Shown here piece after piece: positions 17,564-26,760 of a DNA stretch of 64,000 nucleotides (position 1 is its first letter; each line of letters begins with the position of its first letter). A program made the translations under genes and the position numbers. The stretch is from the IMG/VR virus record IMGVR_UViG_3300037808_001516, positions 79,906-143,905 of that record. One strand, given 5' to 3'. This DNA comes from a virus. Under the pieces are notes generated by a model. The model saw only the letters and a list, made by a program, of their open reading frames with translations, searched no databases and was not told where the DNA came from.

Positions 17564-18454
17564 ATGTCTAGAAACTCAAAGAAGTTTCAAAAACAGAGCA
17601 ATTCAGAAGGCTCAAAAGATACAAAGACAGAAAGACAGGACCCAAGAGAGAATATTCTTTCCAAACTGTCTTTTGTCGCAAGCACACAAACAATACAATT
17701 GCCCACCGAAGGTTTACATTACCCTAAGAGCAGCCCTCTTTATGGCGTAGCAGAGGTAGAAGTCAAACACCTTACAGCCAAGGAAGAGGACATGCTAGGC
17801 TCCCTGGTAGCGTCAAATTCAAGGGAAATTTTCACCCGGGTCGCGCAGAGTATACTGATCAGCCCTCAATTCGACACATCTTTGCTTTGTCAAGAGGATT
17901 TGACGGCAATATTGCTGCAAGCAAGGATTACGGGATTCGGAAAAACTTACACAGCGAGTGAATTCTGCACAGCGTGCACACAAGTAACACACTTTGAATA
18001 CGACTTGACAAGACAGGAAGTCATTAAGCCATCCCTCAAGGGCGTATCATATGATCCGTCAGAAAACACTTACGAAGTTGTGCTTCCAACTTTTGATGAT
18101 ATGAAGATCAAGTTAAAGGTTCTTTCTGAAGAGGACTATGCTGCTCTCGACAGAGAAGAGCAGAAAAAGAAAGAGCTTGGAATTGATTTCAACAGAACGG
18201 AAGCGTTTTTTAAAATGGCGATATTGTCTGTAGAGGACAGGCAAGATAAAGATATTATAGAGACATTGATAACCAACTTACCGGCATTAGATTCCACTGT
18301 TATCAAGCAGGTCTATACAAATAGTAGACCAAGAATCTCAACCATGCAAGAAGTAGAATGCCAGAACTGCGGAGCAGTCAGCCGAAGGGAGGTGCCCGCT
18401 TCATGGGCCAGGTTTCGCCCTGACAAAGCAATATATTCAGAGGGTTACTTATGA
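17564..18454 (+). CDS. T4-type baseplate hub assembly / tail assembly chaperone
   Basis: 296 residues. Central motif L-T-A-K-E-E-D-M-L with R-I-T-G-F-G-K-T-Y and a C-terminal zinc-knuckle-like C-Q-N-C-G-A-V-S followed by S-W-A-R-F-R-P-D are hallmarks of the Pfam T4_baseplate group (proteins annotated as gp26/gp51-type hub assembly factors). There is a C-T-A-C pair at ~125-140. The first 35 residues are charged and disordered. Immediately downstream an overlapping +1 frame continues with what looks like the rest of the family's C-terminus, so this stop may be bypassed by frameshifting. It sits right before the tape-measure gene, as expected for a tail chaperone. Confidence 0.75.
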   Translation: MSRNSKKFQKQSNSEGSKDTKTERQDPRENILSKLSFVASTQTIQLPTEGLHYPKSSPLYGVAEVEVKHLTAKEEDMLGSLVASNSREIFTRVAQSILISPQFDTSLLCQEDLTAILLQARITGFGKTYTASEFCTACTQVTHFEYDLTRQEVIKPSLKGVSYDPSENTYEVVLPTFDDMKIKLKVLSEEDYAALDREEQKKKELGIDFNRTEAFFKMAILSVEDRQDKDIIETLITNLPALDSTVIKQVYTNSRPRISTMQEVECQNCGAVSRREVPASWARFRPDKAIYSEGYL

Positions 18455-18470
18455 GGAAATATTCTACCTC

Positions 18471-18581
18471 ATGAGAGAGTGCAACTTTTCTTTTACTGAA
18501 GCCTACAACTTACCCATCGGCCTCAGGTCTTGGTTTGTGGAAAGAACAGTCAAATATCTAACTCCACCAGATGATAAATAA
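18471..18581 (+). CDS. Frameshift extension of the tail chaperone, or separate 36-residue ORF
   Basis: In the +1 frame, open from 18357 to the TAA at 18579, the chain continues Q-Y-I-Q-R-V-T-Y-E-E-I-F-Y-L-M-R-E-C and then F-T-E-A-Y-N-L-P-I-G-L-R-S-W-F-V-E-R. The Y-E-E-I-F-x-L / Y-N-L-P / W-F segment is what normally follows R-F-R-P in tail assembly chaperones of this type. Coordinates given start at the only ATG (18471); a ribosome site there is poor (GAGG about 14 bases away). A +1 (or -2) ribosomal frameshift between ~18415 and 18450 joining the two frames is the better explanation, comparable to the G/GT-type chaperone arrangement ahead of tape-measure genes. Confidence 0.6.
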   Translation: MRECNFSFTEAYNLPIGLRSWFVERTVKYLTPPDDK

Positions 18582-18593
18582 ATAAAATATATC

Positions 18594-18603
18594 CTATTTA
18601 TAG
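18594..18603 (+). promoter_or_regulatory. Putative late promoter element, CTATTTATAG
   Basis: Late-type motif 39 bases before the tape-measure start. No further copy is seen for the next 29 kb, so it could drive the tape measure and all following baseplate genes as one unit. Confidence 0.55.
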
Positions 18604-18632
18604 TAATGTAGACTTTTGAGGAGTGAAGCAAA

Positions 18633-20405
18633 TTGGCTATTGATTTTAAAACCGCGTCCAATGATGATATTCAGAAACACATCCAGGGTATAGTTGACAA
18701 AGCAGTCAAGAAAGACAGGGACTCTAGAAGTGACTCGAAAGAACAAAAAGAACGATTCAGCAGACTGTACAAAGATGACGCTAAAGAGCTAGGGACGGTG
18801 ACTGAGCTATTAAAATCTATAAACGAGCAAACAAACATATATAGAAAATCTCTACAACAACTCGGTGGCGAAGGCGCCTTTTTTGTTAAAGGTGGTCCAC
18901 TGCAAGAAGGCCTGAACGCTACGATCAAAAAAATGGATGCGCTCACTGCATCACCCGAAAAGGGAGCAGAGGCATTTAAGCAGTTAACTGTACAAATAAA
19001 GAACTTTGCTCAACTGGCGAAGGCAACAGAGGACGCCCAGGGCGGTTTGGCTGCTTCATTGGCCGAACAAGCAGCAGTTCTCAATGATCTGGGGCTTAGT
19101 TATGGAAATTTTAGCAAGAACGTGGACTTTGCAATATATTCCATGGGTCAATCCCGCGGCGCCGTAGACGGCCTAAACACCTCCTTGGTGAATCTGTCAA
19201 GCCAAATAGGAATGCTGCCCGATGACGTATCGAGAAATTTTCAAATGGTCGCGAAAAACTTAGCATATAGTTTTCAAGGAATAAAAGAACAGTTTGTGGG
19301 AATCCAAAGACTCTCAGCAGAAACTGGTGTTTCTATTGACAACTTGATGGGCAAGTTCGGACAAAGGATGGATACTATATCAGGAGCATCCGAAATGGCT
19401 GCAAAGATTAACTCTCTCCTGGGAAAGAACGCGTTCAGCGCAACCGAACTTTTAACAATGACAGAAGAAGAAAGAATGACCTCAATCCGTGATGAATTGA
19501 TGGATTCAGGCGCCGCCAGCACAGCGCTCGGCGATGGAGTGCAAGGCAAATTTGCTCTACAATCCATAAACGAGGTCTTGGGATTGGGGTTAGATGATAC
19601 AAGAAGATTTCTACAAACAGGTGGCCTCAAGCAAGATATCACAGATAAGGTGAGTGGAGACTTCAACGCCGGCTCAATGGACAGCTTCACGAAGGCAACC
19701 GACAAATCAGCTGACGCCTTGGAGGACTTTACAAATATTATATTAAGGTTTATGACACCAGCACGAGAGCAAGCAATTAGATCAAGAAGGGAAGCAATGG
19801 AAAAACCCAGTACCCTCCTAGGAGTCGGAGTCTTTAGAGATTCGGGCGAAACAGGCGACATCAACACAGCGATGATAAATAACTTAGGCTTTAAAGACCT
19901 TATGTTTACTTACAATCAAGACAAAACCAAAGCCAACAACCTTGGAGTAGACGAAATTACGCTGAAAGGAATCGCCGCGAGTATAAACGCCGGAGGTGCC
20001 TCTGCACTTAAAGCCCAACAAGAAGCTAGAAATCTGAATATCATGTTAGGATCATCTTCAGCAATACGAGGAGGAATCAGTCCACTTCAACAATCAATAA
20101 TCGCCAAAACCCCTGAAAAGTTTGGCATGAGAGCAGCGCTGATAAACCAATTCCGCGGAGGAACAACCGCTGCCGAACTAGGTCTAGATGCAGACTCGAA
20201 GAAAGAAGACATCAGAGGTGCCTTCGATTCAACCACAGGCACTTTTAAAAAAGGAGGTGGGGCGGGCCCGCCTCAAGCTCAAACCCGGGTCCCAGTTTTG
20301 AGGCCGAATTTTTCATACAACCCGACGGTTAATGTCACTGTAAACGGAAAACCAGCTGAAAACGTGCTCGTTGAGCACCTTAAACCATTAGACCCCGACG
20401 AATAA
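18633..20405 (+). CDS. Tape measure protein, gp29-like
   Basis: 590 residues, the same length as T4 gp29, which sets the ~1000 A tail length. Mostly alpha-helical by composition: charged helices at ~1-75, long Ala/Gln/Leu-rich helices to ~330, and a Gly/Pro-rich C-terminus (~535-590) ending in a conserved-looking N-P-T-V-N-V-T-V-N-G strand. Start is TTG at 18633 with GAGGAG nine bases upstream; no ATG fits. It is preceded by the tail chaperone with its probable frameshift, which is where tape-measure genes lie in most tailed phages. If the length rule holds, this tail should be about as long as T4's. Confidence 0.72.
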   Translation: MAIDFKTASNDDIQKHIQGIVDKAVKKDRDSRSDSKEQKERFSRLYKDDAKELGTVTELLKSINEQTNIYRKSLQQLGGEGAFFVKGGPLQEGLNATIKKMDALTASPEKGAEAFKQLTVQIKNFAQLAKATEDAQGGLAASLAEQAAVLNDLGLSYGNFSKNVDFAIYSMGQSRGAVDGLNTSLVNLSSQIGMLPDDVSRNFQMVAKNLAYSFQGIKEQFVGIQRLSAETGVSIDNLMGKFGQRMDTISGASEMAAKINSLLGKNAFSATELLTMTEEERMTSIRDELMDSGAASTALGDGVQGKFALQSINEVLGLGLDDTRRFLQTGGLKQDITDKVSGDFNAGSMDSFTKATDKSADALEDFTNIILRFMTPAREQAIRSRREAMEKPSTLLGVGVFRDSGETGDINTAMINNLGFKDLMFTYNQDKTKANNLGVDEITLKGIAASINAGGASALKAQQEARNLNIMLGSSSAIRGGISPLQQSIIAKTPEKFGMRAALINQFRGGTTAAELGLDADSKKEDIRGAFDSTTGTFKKGGGAGPPQAQTRVPVLRPNFSYNPTVNVTVNGKPAENVLVEHLKPLDPDE

Positions 20406-20418
20406 TAGGAGGAATAAG

Positions 20419-21057
20419 ATGCCATTTTTTGATGAAATAGCGAAAAAAGCAGGACAGATCATAACATTTACATCTGTCGCGACAGGAGATGAAGTAAGCT
20501 TTCCAGCTTTTATAACACAGTTCAATGACAGTTACAACGTAGGATGGTCGGGAGACACGCTCTTCGGCCGTACTGATCCTGTGAAACATTACACGTCAAC
20601 AACCAGAAGAATAAACGCAGGTTTCGATATTCTTGCAAGAAATAGAGAAATAGCAGTGAATAATTTTAAAAACTATGGTAGACTAATACAGATGCTTTAC
20701 CCTGTTTTTAGCGAAAAAGTCGGACCAAGTGGCAACTCTAGGACGATTAAAGCTGCCCCGCTGATCAGGATCAAATACGCAAACTATATAAAATCCTCTG
20801 CCAGCCAATCAGGGCTTTTAGGATGCATACAGGGTTTTAGTTTTCAGCCTGACTTCGCCGCCGGACACTTCTTGACAGGAGAAAACGACATGATACCAGT
20901 AAAATACGCCGCATCAATTGTTTTTGAACCGCTGCACGAGACACCGCTCGGATCCAACATGCAGGGAGAATTCTTGACTGAAAACTTTCCCTACAACCAG
21001 GAGCCGGGTAGAAGAAAATCCCCCATGCCGGGCGATTTAACTAATATATTAACTTGA
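20419..21057 (+). CDS. Baseplate tube-initiator protein, gp48/gp54-type
   Basis: 212 residues. F-P-A-F-I-T-Q-F-N-D-S-Y near the start, G-R-T-D-P-V-K-H-Y, then R-I-N-A-G-F-D-I, L-I-Q-M-L-Y-P, A-P-L-I-R-I-K-Y-A-N and F-E-P-L-H-E-T-P-L-G form the usual chain of motifs in baseplate proteins that nucleate the tail tube in large myoviruses. Expected to sit on top of the hub and template the first tube ring. AGGAGG before ATG; it follows the tape measure by 13 bases. T4 gene number is uncertain. Confidence 0.6.
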   Translation: MPFFDEIAKKAGQIITFTSVATGDEVSFPAFITQFNDSYNVGWSGDTLFGRTDPVKHYTSTTRRINAGFDILARNREIAVNNFKNYGRLIQMLYPVFSEKVGPSGNSRTIKAAPLIRIKYANYIKSSASQSGLLGCIQGFSFQPDFAAGHFLTGENDMIPVKYAASIVFEPLHETPLGSNMQGEFLTENFPYNQEPGRRKSPMPGDLTNILT

Positions 21058-21068
21058 GGTAAGAAAGA

Positions 21069-21422
21069 ATGACTAAATGGAATGAAGGAGTAGAAAAAGT
21101 AGCAAACGACACAGATATCGTGAAACCTTTTCTAGATAAAATAGGTGTGACAAAGGTCAACCACTACAGTTTAGCCTTTTTTGGTGATCCTGTGGATGAA
21201 GAATTCTTAAAAGAGATAACTGTGACTACTCACATCTTCTCATCGGGAGATAAGCTAAGCAAAATAGCATATGATCACTATGGAGACCCTCGACTCTGGT
21301 GGGTCTTAGCTTGGTTCAACGCTAAGCCAACGGATTTTCACTGTAAAATCGGAGATGTGATAAGAGTACCAGAACCCCTACCAGAAGTTCTGCTGCAGGC
21401 TTACAAGAGGGATGAAAACTGA
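21069..21422 (+). CDS. Baseplate wedge protein with LysM-like domain, gp53-like
   Basis: 117 residues. The C-terminal half is a LysM-like fold: H-I-F-S-S-G-D-K-L-S-K-I-A-Y-D-H-Y-G-D-P-R followed by L-W-W-V-L-A-W-F-N and I-G-D-V-I-R-V-P. In T4, gp53 holds wedges together around the hub and contains a LysM fold. Position among baseplate genes supports this. In many phages the same signature Y-G-D-P-x-L-W-W marks this protein. Confidence 0.75.
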   Translation: MTKWNEGVEKVANDTDIVKPFLDKIGVTKVNHYSLAFFGDPVDEEFLKEITVTTHIFSSGDKLSKIAYDHYGDPRLWWVLAWFNAKPTDFHCKIGDVIRVPEPLPEVLLQAYKRDEN

Positions 21423-21434
21423 CGGTAAAGTAAT

Positions 21435-23684
21435 ATGGCTAAAGAAAACAACAAAGAACCAACATTTTTTCCTCAAGGCTTTTTGGTCTACAAAAAAGCT
21501 TATGGGTCGATTTTAGATAAGAGCTTGTCTCTAAGCAGCCTGGGGCAAAACGGAAACACCTATACTCCTGTCGCAAAGCTAAAAGGAAACTACATGCCAG
21601 AAGTGGTTGTCTCAAGATTGGTTAACACTGACGGGGTATCTGTTGACAACCGGTTGTTGAACCTCGAAAACCACAAGCTCTCAGCCCTCGTTCCTGAACT
21701 CAGGCTTTATAGGGTCGTCGAAGGGGATTCTCAAGCAACTTTACCCTTCTATTTCCCCATCGCTGCAGAGTATGATTTTGATAGCGACGGTAAATTAAAT
21801 CTAAACAAGTCCAGCTTCTCTGCAAATGCAGCCGTCATAGAGAATTTTGGATTTACAATGTCTGGAGTAAACCCATATCAAGTAACAAGAAAGTTTTTAA
21901 ACTCACAACTGAGCATAAAAGTCGATAACCTTTCAGTGTTGTTCAATGAGAAACCAGGCTACGCGATGTTAGCAGACCTTTTCACAATCCGAGCCGGAGG
22001 TCGGCGAACAAACTTCCCGGGATCCGATAAGGCCCACACACCTGGCGCATTAGCATCCGGAAGAAGCTGCAGAGTAATAGCCACAGTGGGGTATTCTGTG
22101 CCAAGAGATCACAACATGTTTACAGCAGAGGAAATAATATCAATAGAACAAACAAAACAGATAATAAACCTTTACTATTCCGGTCATGATTTAACCGTCG
22201 CTGCAGACGGTGCAACATCAGTGTCAATAAAATATACAGGATATTTGGAAACCATAAAAGACGATTCTAGTTTTGATTTTCTATCTGACTCTTCCACTAA
22301 GGCTGGCAACCACCGCAGAGAATCCAAGACTGATAGAGCGGCGAAGAAGCTAAACAAATCACTTGGAAGAGAAGAAGATAAGAAGGGGGATGAAACAGAG
22401 GAGGACAAAAAGGAGAGACAAAAGAAAACACAAGACGACATCGCTGCAGCATTCCGAGAATTAATAAGCAACATGTACGAGCTGAAGAGGATACACAGGA
22501 CAGAATTTGACCCAACCTATTATTCTTTAACCAGCGCGGACTTTGCTGAGGAACAAGGGCCCCCTGCCCCACAACAACAAGCGGAAGAGAAGAATGAATT
22601 TTCAATTTTCAACAGACACGCGATTCATTACTTTACTTTTGGAGATTTTGTTGATTCGTACTTCAAAAAGATAGGCAACGATCTAGACGAAGCGATGAAG
22701 AAGAACGAACAAAAAAAGCCGAAATCTAAATCAAAAGAGGACTTGGATGAGGCGATTAAGAAAGCACAAAACGCCAAGGAGAGTTTGAAGGCATTAAATA
22801 TTTTAATGTGCGACATCAATGTACAAAGAAAGAAGGAGAGTTCTCAGGGTTATTCATTTATAGAGAACGTGGCAGATGTGCCTATATCTTTGGACACTTT
22901 CTACACTATGGTCTGGCATGCAATAAGAAAACAGACAATTGCGTTTTTCGATATGAAGTCTTTTTTGAAACTTTCTTTGGAGCTTCTAAATAGATCCCTT
23001 GATTATTTTCCGGGCGCCCCAATCATAGAAGATATCGAATACAAGATGTCTACCTATTCGTCTAGAAAATTGAAACAGAAGATCAACAAGGGCATAATAG
23101 ATATTGACCAGTCAGAAAAATCAGCAGGGTCTTTTACGAAAGGATCCATAAAGGATCTTGCAGAGTATATAGTGTTCCACCAGCAGCCCGCGAAATACTC
23201 AAAATCTCCAGGAAGCGGAAATAGAAACAAAGATTCAAGTTCAGGTATATTCCACCTACAGCCCAACAAAGACAGGGGGCTTTTGAAAAATGTCTCCTTC
23301 TCCAAAATCAGCCAGCCCGCTCGCGAGGCAAGTCTGGTTGTGGGTAATGGTGACCTTTATGACGAGCTGAGGATCCCCCACAACGCAACCGCAACTATGT
23401 TTGGAAACTTCATGTTCTTGCCAGGAAGCCAGGTTTATGTAGATCCGAATACTTTGGGATTTGGAAGTGTCAGAGACAAGAACTCAGCAGCACGTCGACT
23501 AGGGTTCGGAGGATATTACACAGTAGAAAGCGTGTCAACCTCCTTCGCCGGAGGTAAATTAGAGACGTCCTTGAGCTTGTTGTTTAACGCATTCCCGGAA
23601 ACTAACAGCCAACTTTCTTTGTCATCTAATTCGCTGAAATCAATCAACAAAGTAACAAACACGATGGGAGCTAAGAAACCATGA
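21435..23684 (+). CDS. Large baseplate/hub structural protein
   Basis: 749 residues; family not firmly recognised. The first ~280 residues are beta-rich with F-x-F-T-M-S-G-V-N-P-Y-Q. Residues ~285-345 and ~410-460 are highly charged helices (K-E-D-L-D-E-A-I-K-K). The C-terminal ~150 residues have L-R-I-P-H-N-A-T-A and G-Y-Y-T-V-E-S-V-S-T-S-F, a pattern seen at the ends of baseplate hub or spike proteins that end in a beta barrel. By position, it would be the hub (gp27/gp5-type) or a wedge component. Overlaps the next gene by ATGA. Confidence 0.55.
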   Translation: MAKENNKEPTFFPQGFLVYKKAYGSILDKSLSLSSLGQNGNTYTPVAKLKGNYMPEVVVSRLVNTDGVSVDNRLLNLENHKLSALVPELRLYRVVEGDSQATLPFYFPIAAEYDFDSDGKLNLNKSSFSANAAVIENFGFTMSGVNPYQVTRKFLNSQLSIKVDNLSVLFNEKPGYAMLADLFTIRAGGRRTNFPGSDKAHTPGALASGRSCRVIATVGYSVPRDHNMFTAEEIISIEQTKQIINLYYSGHDLTVAADGATSVSIKYTGYLETIKDDSSFDFLSDSSTKAGNHRRESKTDRAAKKLNKSLGREEDKKGDETEEDKKERQKKTQDDIAAAFRELISNMYELKRIHRTEFDPTYYSLTSADFAEEQGPPAPQQQAEEKNEFSIFNRHAIHYFTFGDFVDSYFKKIGNDLDEAMKKNEQKKPKSKSKEDLDEAIKKAQNAKESLKALNILMCDINVQRKKESSQGYSFIENVADVPISLDTFYTMVWHAIRKQTIAFFDMKSFLKLSLELLNRSLDYFPGAPIIEDIEYKMSTYSSRKLKQKINKGIIDIDQSEKSAGSFTKGSIKDLAEYIVFHQQPAKYSKSPGSGNRNKDSSSGIFHLQPNKDRGLLKNVSFSKISQPAREASLVVGNGDLYDELRIPHNATATMFGNFMFLPGSQVYVDPNTLGFGSVRDKNSAARRLGFGGYYTVESVSTSFAGGKLETSLSLLFNAFPETNSQLSLSSNSLKSINKVTNTMGAKKP

Positions 23685-24793
23685 GTGAAATTTTCCGAGG
23701 CGGAGCCACCAATAACTTTGCAGATGAATATAATGAAAAGGTAAAATACAGAAACTTTCTTCTTCAGTCCGGGTATAGCTTTTTGGACACTCTATATAAA
23801 GATACGTTGTATGGTTTTATTAATCGGTCGTATGATGTCATCGCTCCGGTCCCAGATACGACAACCTTTGGAGATTATTCTGCAAATGCGGAAGGGTTGG
23901 TTTACGTTGTAAATCAATTTAACGATTTCAGGACATACTACCTGGAGAAGGCAGCCCAGGGAAACTTCACTGTTCCTGCGCTTATCACCGACCTCTCTCC
24001 ACGCGTCAGTTTTGAGGACTATGAGGTCAATTATTTCAGGTACTTGGACAGCTATAAGACATCGATGATACAGAAGGTCCCCACCGGCCGGAATACTGCG
24101 CCCTTGGGTTTTGAGCCATTTGTAAGGTTTTGCCATCAGAAAATCTTTGAAATAGACATGTTAGGGCTTCCAGCTACGAAGTCTGGTTTTATGCTATCAA
24201 ACAGCGCGGATGTTTACAACACAGGCCTCTACATAGATATGAGGCAAACCCCTGCCCGGGCAGTGGATCAACAAAGAGCGGACTTCATATCGGACGAAGG
24301 GTTTCCTTGTTTTATGGAGTTGGCAAATAAGTTTGGATTTTATGTTGATGGAAACTTCCCCTGGCGAATCGCGGTTAATCTCAATCACGAATATACGATA
24401 TCAAAATTGATGAATGGGCGCCCGACTCCTATGTTCCAAAACTTGTACTCAGACCAACACACCATGAAAGTCTGCTTAGATGACTACGACGCTATAATCA
24501 GAATGTATAAAGAGATGTACGTCGCATACAGCGAACTCAGGGGCACTCCTGTTCTTAGCGGCTTTGCAGACACCGCACCCCCGAAGTTATTTTTGGAAAC
24601 CCTTTTACTTCACAGGTTTAACGAGTTATCGATGATGAGGGATTACTCGGAAAACTCATATTTTAAAATAATTTTAAGAAATACTCTTGACATATTCGAC
24701 CGTTTCGGGTTAATATCTAATAGTGGAGCAATCGGATATATAGGTAACTTCTGTGCCCAACAGCTAAAAGATAAGATTTTAGGACAACAGTGA
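23681..24793 (+). CDS. Tail/baseplate structural protein of unknown fold
   Basis: 370 residues, rich in Phe and Tyr, not recognised. Recurrent patterns include F-E-D-Y-E-V-N-Y-F-R-Y-L, F-V-R-F-C-H-Q-K and D-M-R-Q-T-P. It is the last gene of the tail block: the start overlaps the preceding gene (ATGA) and the stop overlaps the following polymerase gene (GTGA), so the tail operon runs without a break into replication genes. No membrane segments or signal peptide. Confidence 0.55.
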   Translation: MSEIFRGGATNNFADEYNEKVKYRNFLLQSGYSFLDTLYKDTLYGFINRSYDVIAPVPDTTTFGDYSANAEGLVYVVNQFNDFRTYYLEKAAQGNFTVPALITDLSPRVSFEDYEVNYFRYLDSYKTSMIQKVPTGRNTAPLGFEPFVRFCHQKIFEIDMLGLPATKSGFMLSNSADVYNTGLYIDMRQTPARAVDQQRADFISDEGFPCFMELANKFGFYVDGNFPWRIAVNLNHEYTISKLMNGRPTPMFQNLYSDQHTMKVCLDDYDAIIRMYKEMYVAYSELRGTPVLSGFADTAPPKLFLETLLLHRFNELSMMRDYSENSYFKIILRNTLDIFDRFGLISNSGAIGYIGNFCAQQLKDKILGQQ

Positions 24794-25920
24794 TATTACA
24801 GACACTAGACATAAAAGACAATTGCAAGGGCATCTTTCACAAAGGTGCTTTTTTGCTTGAAGATACGCAGCCAGCCATATCCAATTATTCTGTGGCATGG
24901 AAGCACTCCTCTTTGTTAGATGACGAGAAGTTTCGTTATTTGTATCTTTCTCTGAAGAGCGATGATTTGTCCGGCTATTGTCATGATCCTCATATATTCT
25001 CGACATACAAAAAGAAAATGTCAGCACAACAAAAAGCTGCAATTGCAGCAAAGATAAGTCTACAGGACGAGTGCTTTTTCGACCTACTGCCAAAACATCA
25101 ACTTACAAGGTGGTTCCAGCTCCGACAACAGGCCTTGGAAAATCTACACAAGGTGTCCAAAATAGAAGATGATTATGACATCCTTCATAAGGCACATGTC
25201 CTGACTTCTGAGATTGGCCGCCAAGATTTAATGTTCGAGGGCAAGAAAGGCAGAGTTCAATACAACATCTTTGGCTCGGCAACAGGAAGACTGACCACAA
25301 AGAAAGGTTCAGTGCCTATCATGACCCTAAAGAAGGAAGACAGGCACAAAATAACCCCTCAGAACGATGCTTTCGTGGAACTAGACTTAAACGCAGCAGA
25401 AGTAAGAACGCTAATGGCTCTATCAGGCCGAGAACAGCCGAAGGGGGACATTCATGAGTGGGTCGTGGAGAATGTGTTCAATGGAGAGATAGAGCGCTCA
25501 AAAGCAAAGGTAGAGCTGTTTGCGTGGTTGTATAATCCTTCGAGTTCGGAAAGTCGATTTGACGAATTTTTTTCGCGGCAAATTTTTCGAGATTTTTTTG
25601 CCCCTGAAGACCAGACGCTGAAAACTCCATTTGGCAGAGTCTTGGCGGTTGACGAAAGAAAAGCGCAAAACTACCTACTCCAATCGACGACATCAGATCA
25701 AGTACTTGAAAACGCGTACAAGATTATGAAGATGCTTAAGGGCAAAAAAAGCAAAATAGCATTTACACTACACGATTCGATTATTATTGACATGTGCAAA
25801 AAAGATGCTATAATGTTAAGAGACATAAAAAAACAGTTTGAAAAAACTCGATGGGGAAGTTTTATGAGCACATGCAAAATCGGTAAAACTTTCGCCGATC
25901 TAAAGGAGTTGAAGCTTTGA
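24790..25920 (+). CDS. Minimal family A DNA polymerase (no exonuclease domain)
   Basis: 376 residues, GTG start with AGGA upstream, overlapping the preceding stop. Polymerase motifs are clear: the S-A-T-G-R-L-T-T step at 163-170, motif A E-L-D-L-N-A-A-E-V-R with Asp199, Glu204 and Arg206, motif B with the exact O-helix spacing R236-x3-K240-x3-F244-x3-Y248, and motif C L-H-D-S with Asp329. Both metal-binding aspartates are kept, so activity is plausible. The N-terminal ~150 residues are too short and lack the motifs of a 3'-5' exonuclease, and the thumb is reduced. Family A polymerases are usually ~600-900 residues, so this is a compact form. It coexists with a DnaE-type polymerase at 42.2 kb. 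Confidence 0.85.
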   Translation: MILQTLDIKDNCKGIFHKGAFLLEDTQPAISNYSVAWKHSSLLDDEKFRYLYLSLKSDDLSGYCHDPHIFSTYKKKMSAQQKAAIAAKISLQDECFFDLLPKHQLTRWFQLRQQALENLHKVSKIEDDYDILHKAHVLTSEIGRQDLMFEGKKGRVQYNIFGSATGRLTTKKGSVPIMTLKKEDRHKITPQNDAFVELDLNAAEVRTLMALSGREQPKGDIHEWVVENVFNGEIERSKAKVELFAWLYNPSSSESRFDEFFSRQIFRDFFAPEDQTLKTPFGRVLAVDERKAQNYLLQSTTSDQVLENAYKIMKMLKGKKSKIAFTLHDSIIIDMCKKDAIMLRDIKKQFEKTRWGSFMSTCKIGKTFADLKELKL

Positions 25921-26753
25921 AAAACATTTTGGGCATTGGAACCGCTGGCTGCAACATAGTAGAGCAGTTATCTGAATATCCTGTATACAAGTGCCACCAT
26001 ATTTCAAATGAAATAAAAAAAACTTCGAAGTATAAGTTTGCGCTGACAGAGCTAGACGGCCCTGAAGAGTACGAGTCAATGGACATGTCCAAGTTGCACA
26101 AGTGGCTCTCGACAATCGAGAAGAATTGCACTGTGTTTCTGTGCGGAGCATCAAACTCGGCCGGCATCACGCTTCGGGCACTACATGTACTACACCAGAG
26201 AGGTGTAAAAGTAGAGATAGTGTATTTCAGACCTGAAACAGAGGTCTTATCAGAGGAAAAAACTCTTTCTGAAAGGGCTTTCCGCGGCATTTTGCAAAAT
26301 TATGCTCGAAGTGGTCTTTTTGAGGGTATGCGCCTTATTTGTAATCTCCGTCTGGAAGAGATTGCCGGGTCAACAAACGTGTTCGAATATTACAGTCAAA
26401 TAAATCGAGTGTTCACAAACACCTATTATATGATAGATGTGTTTAAAAACACAAAACCAATCACGTCGACATTTAAGCGCCCAAAAGATTCTTGCAGGAT
26501 ATCAACAATAGGCCTCAGCGCTGTTGAGGGGGAAGAAAAGTTATTTTTTCCTTTCAATCAGGAGACGGAAGTGGTATACTATTATGGTATCAATGAAGAA
26601 AAGTTGAAAACTGAAGAGAACCTTTTCAGGACAATCACAGACAAAGTAAAAGAAAGAATAACAGATGAAACAAAAGTTTCATTTGGCATCTATCCAACGC
26701 AATATGAAGTAGATTACGTTTACGTGGAAAACTTCTCGCCAAAAATTCAATAA
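25917..26753 (+). CDS. Divergent tubulin/FtsZ/TubZ-like protein (candidate)
   Basis: 278 residues, TTG start with AAGGAG eight bases upstream, overlapping the polymerase stop. The first strand-loop reads I-L-G-I-G-T-A-G-C-N-I-V, like the G-x-G-x-A-G-x-N-I nucleotide loop of TubZ/FtsZ. At ~79-102 a strand-loop-helix-strand V-F-L-C-G-A-S-N-S-A-G-I-T-L-R-A-L, then V-K-V-E-I-V-Y-F-R-P-E, occupies the place of the tubulin signature, but GGGTGSG has become GASNSAG. The stretch N-L-R-L-E-E-I with F-E-Y-Y-S-Q-I-N-R-V-F resembles strand S6 and helix H7. GTP binding may be altered or lost. Other Rossmann-like proteins could give part of this pattern. Confidence 0.5.
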   Translation: MKNILGIGTAGCNIVEQLSEYPVYKCHHISNEIKKTSKYKFALTELDGPEEYESMDMSKLHKWLSTIEKNCTVFLCGASNSAGITLRALHVLHQRGVKVEIVYFRPETEVLSEEKTLSERAFRGILQNYARSGLFEGMRLICNLRLEEIAGSTNVFEYYSQINRVFTNTYYMIDVFKNTKPITSTFKRPKDSCRISTIGLSAVEGEEKLFFPFNQETEVVYYYGINEEKLKTEENLFRTITDKVKERITDETKVSFGIYPTQYEVDYVYVENFSPKIQ

Positions 26754-26760
26754 GGGACAC

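Noticed and set aside
24790-25920. Reading the compact family A polymerase as a decayed pseudogene
   Set aside because: All catalytic and O-helix residues are kept in exact spacing and the frame is clean, so a functional short form is likelier.
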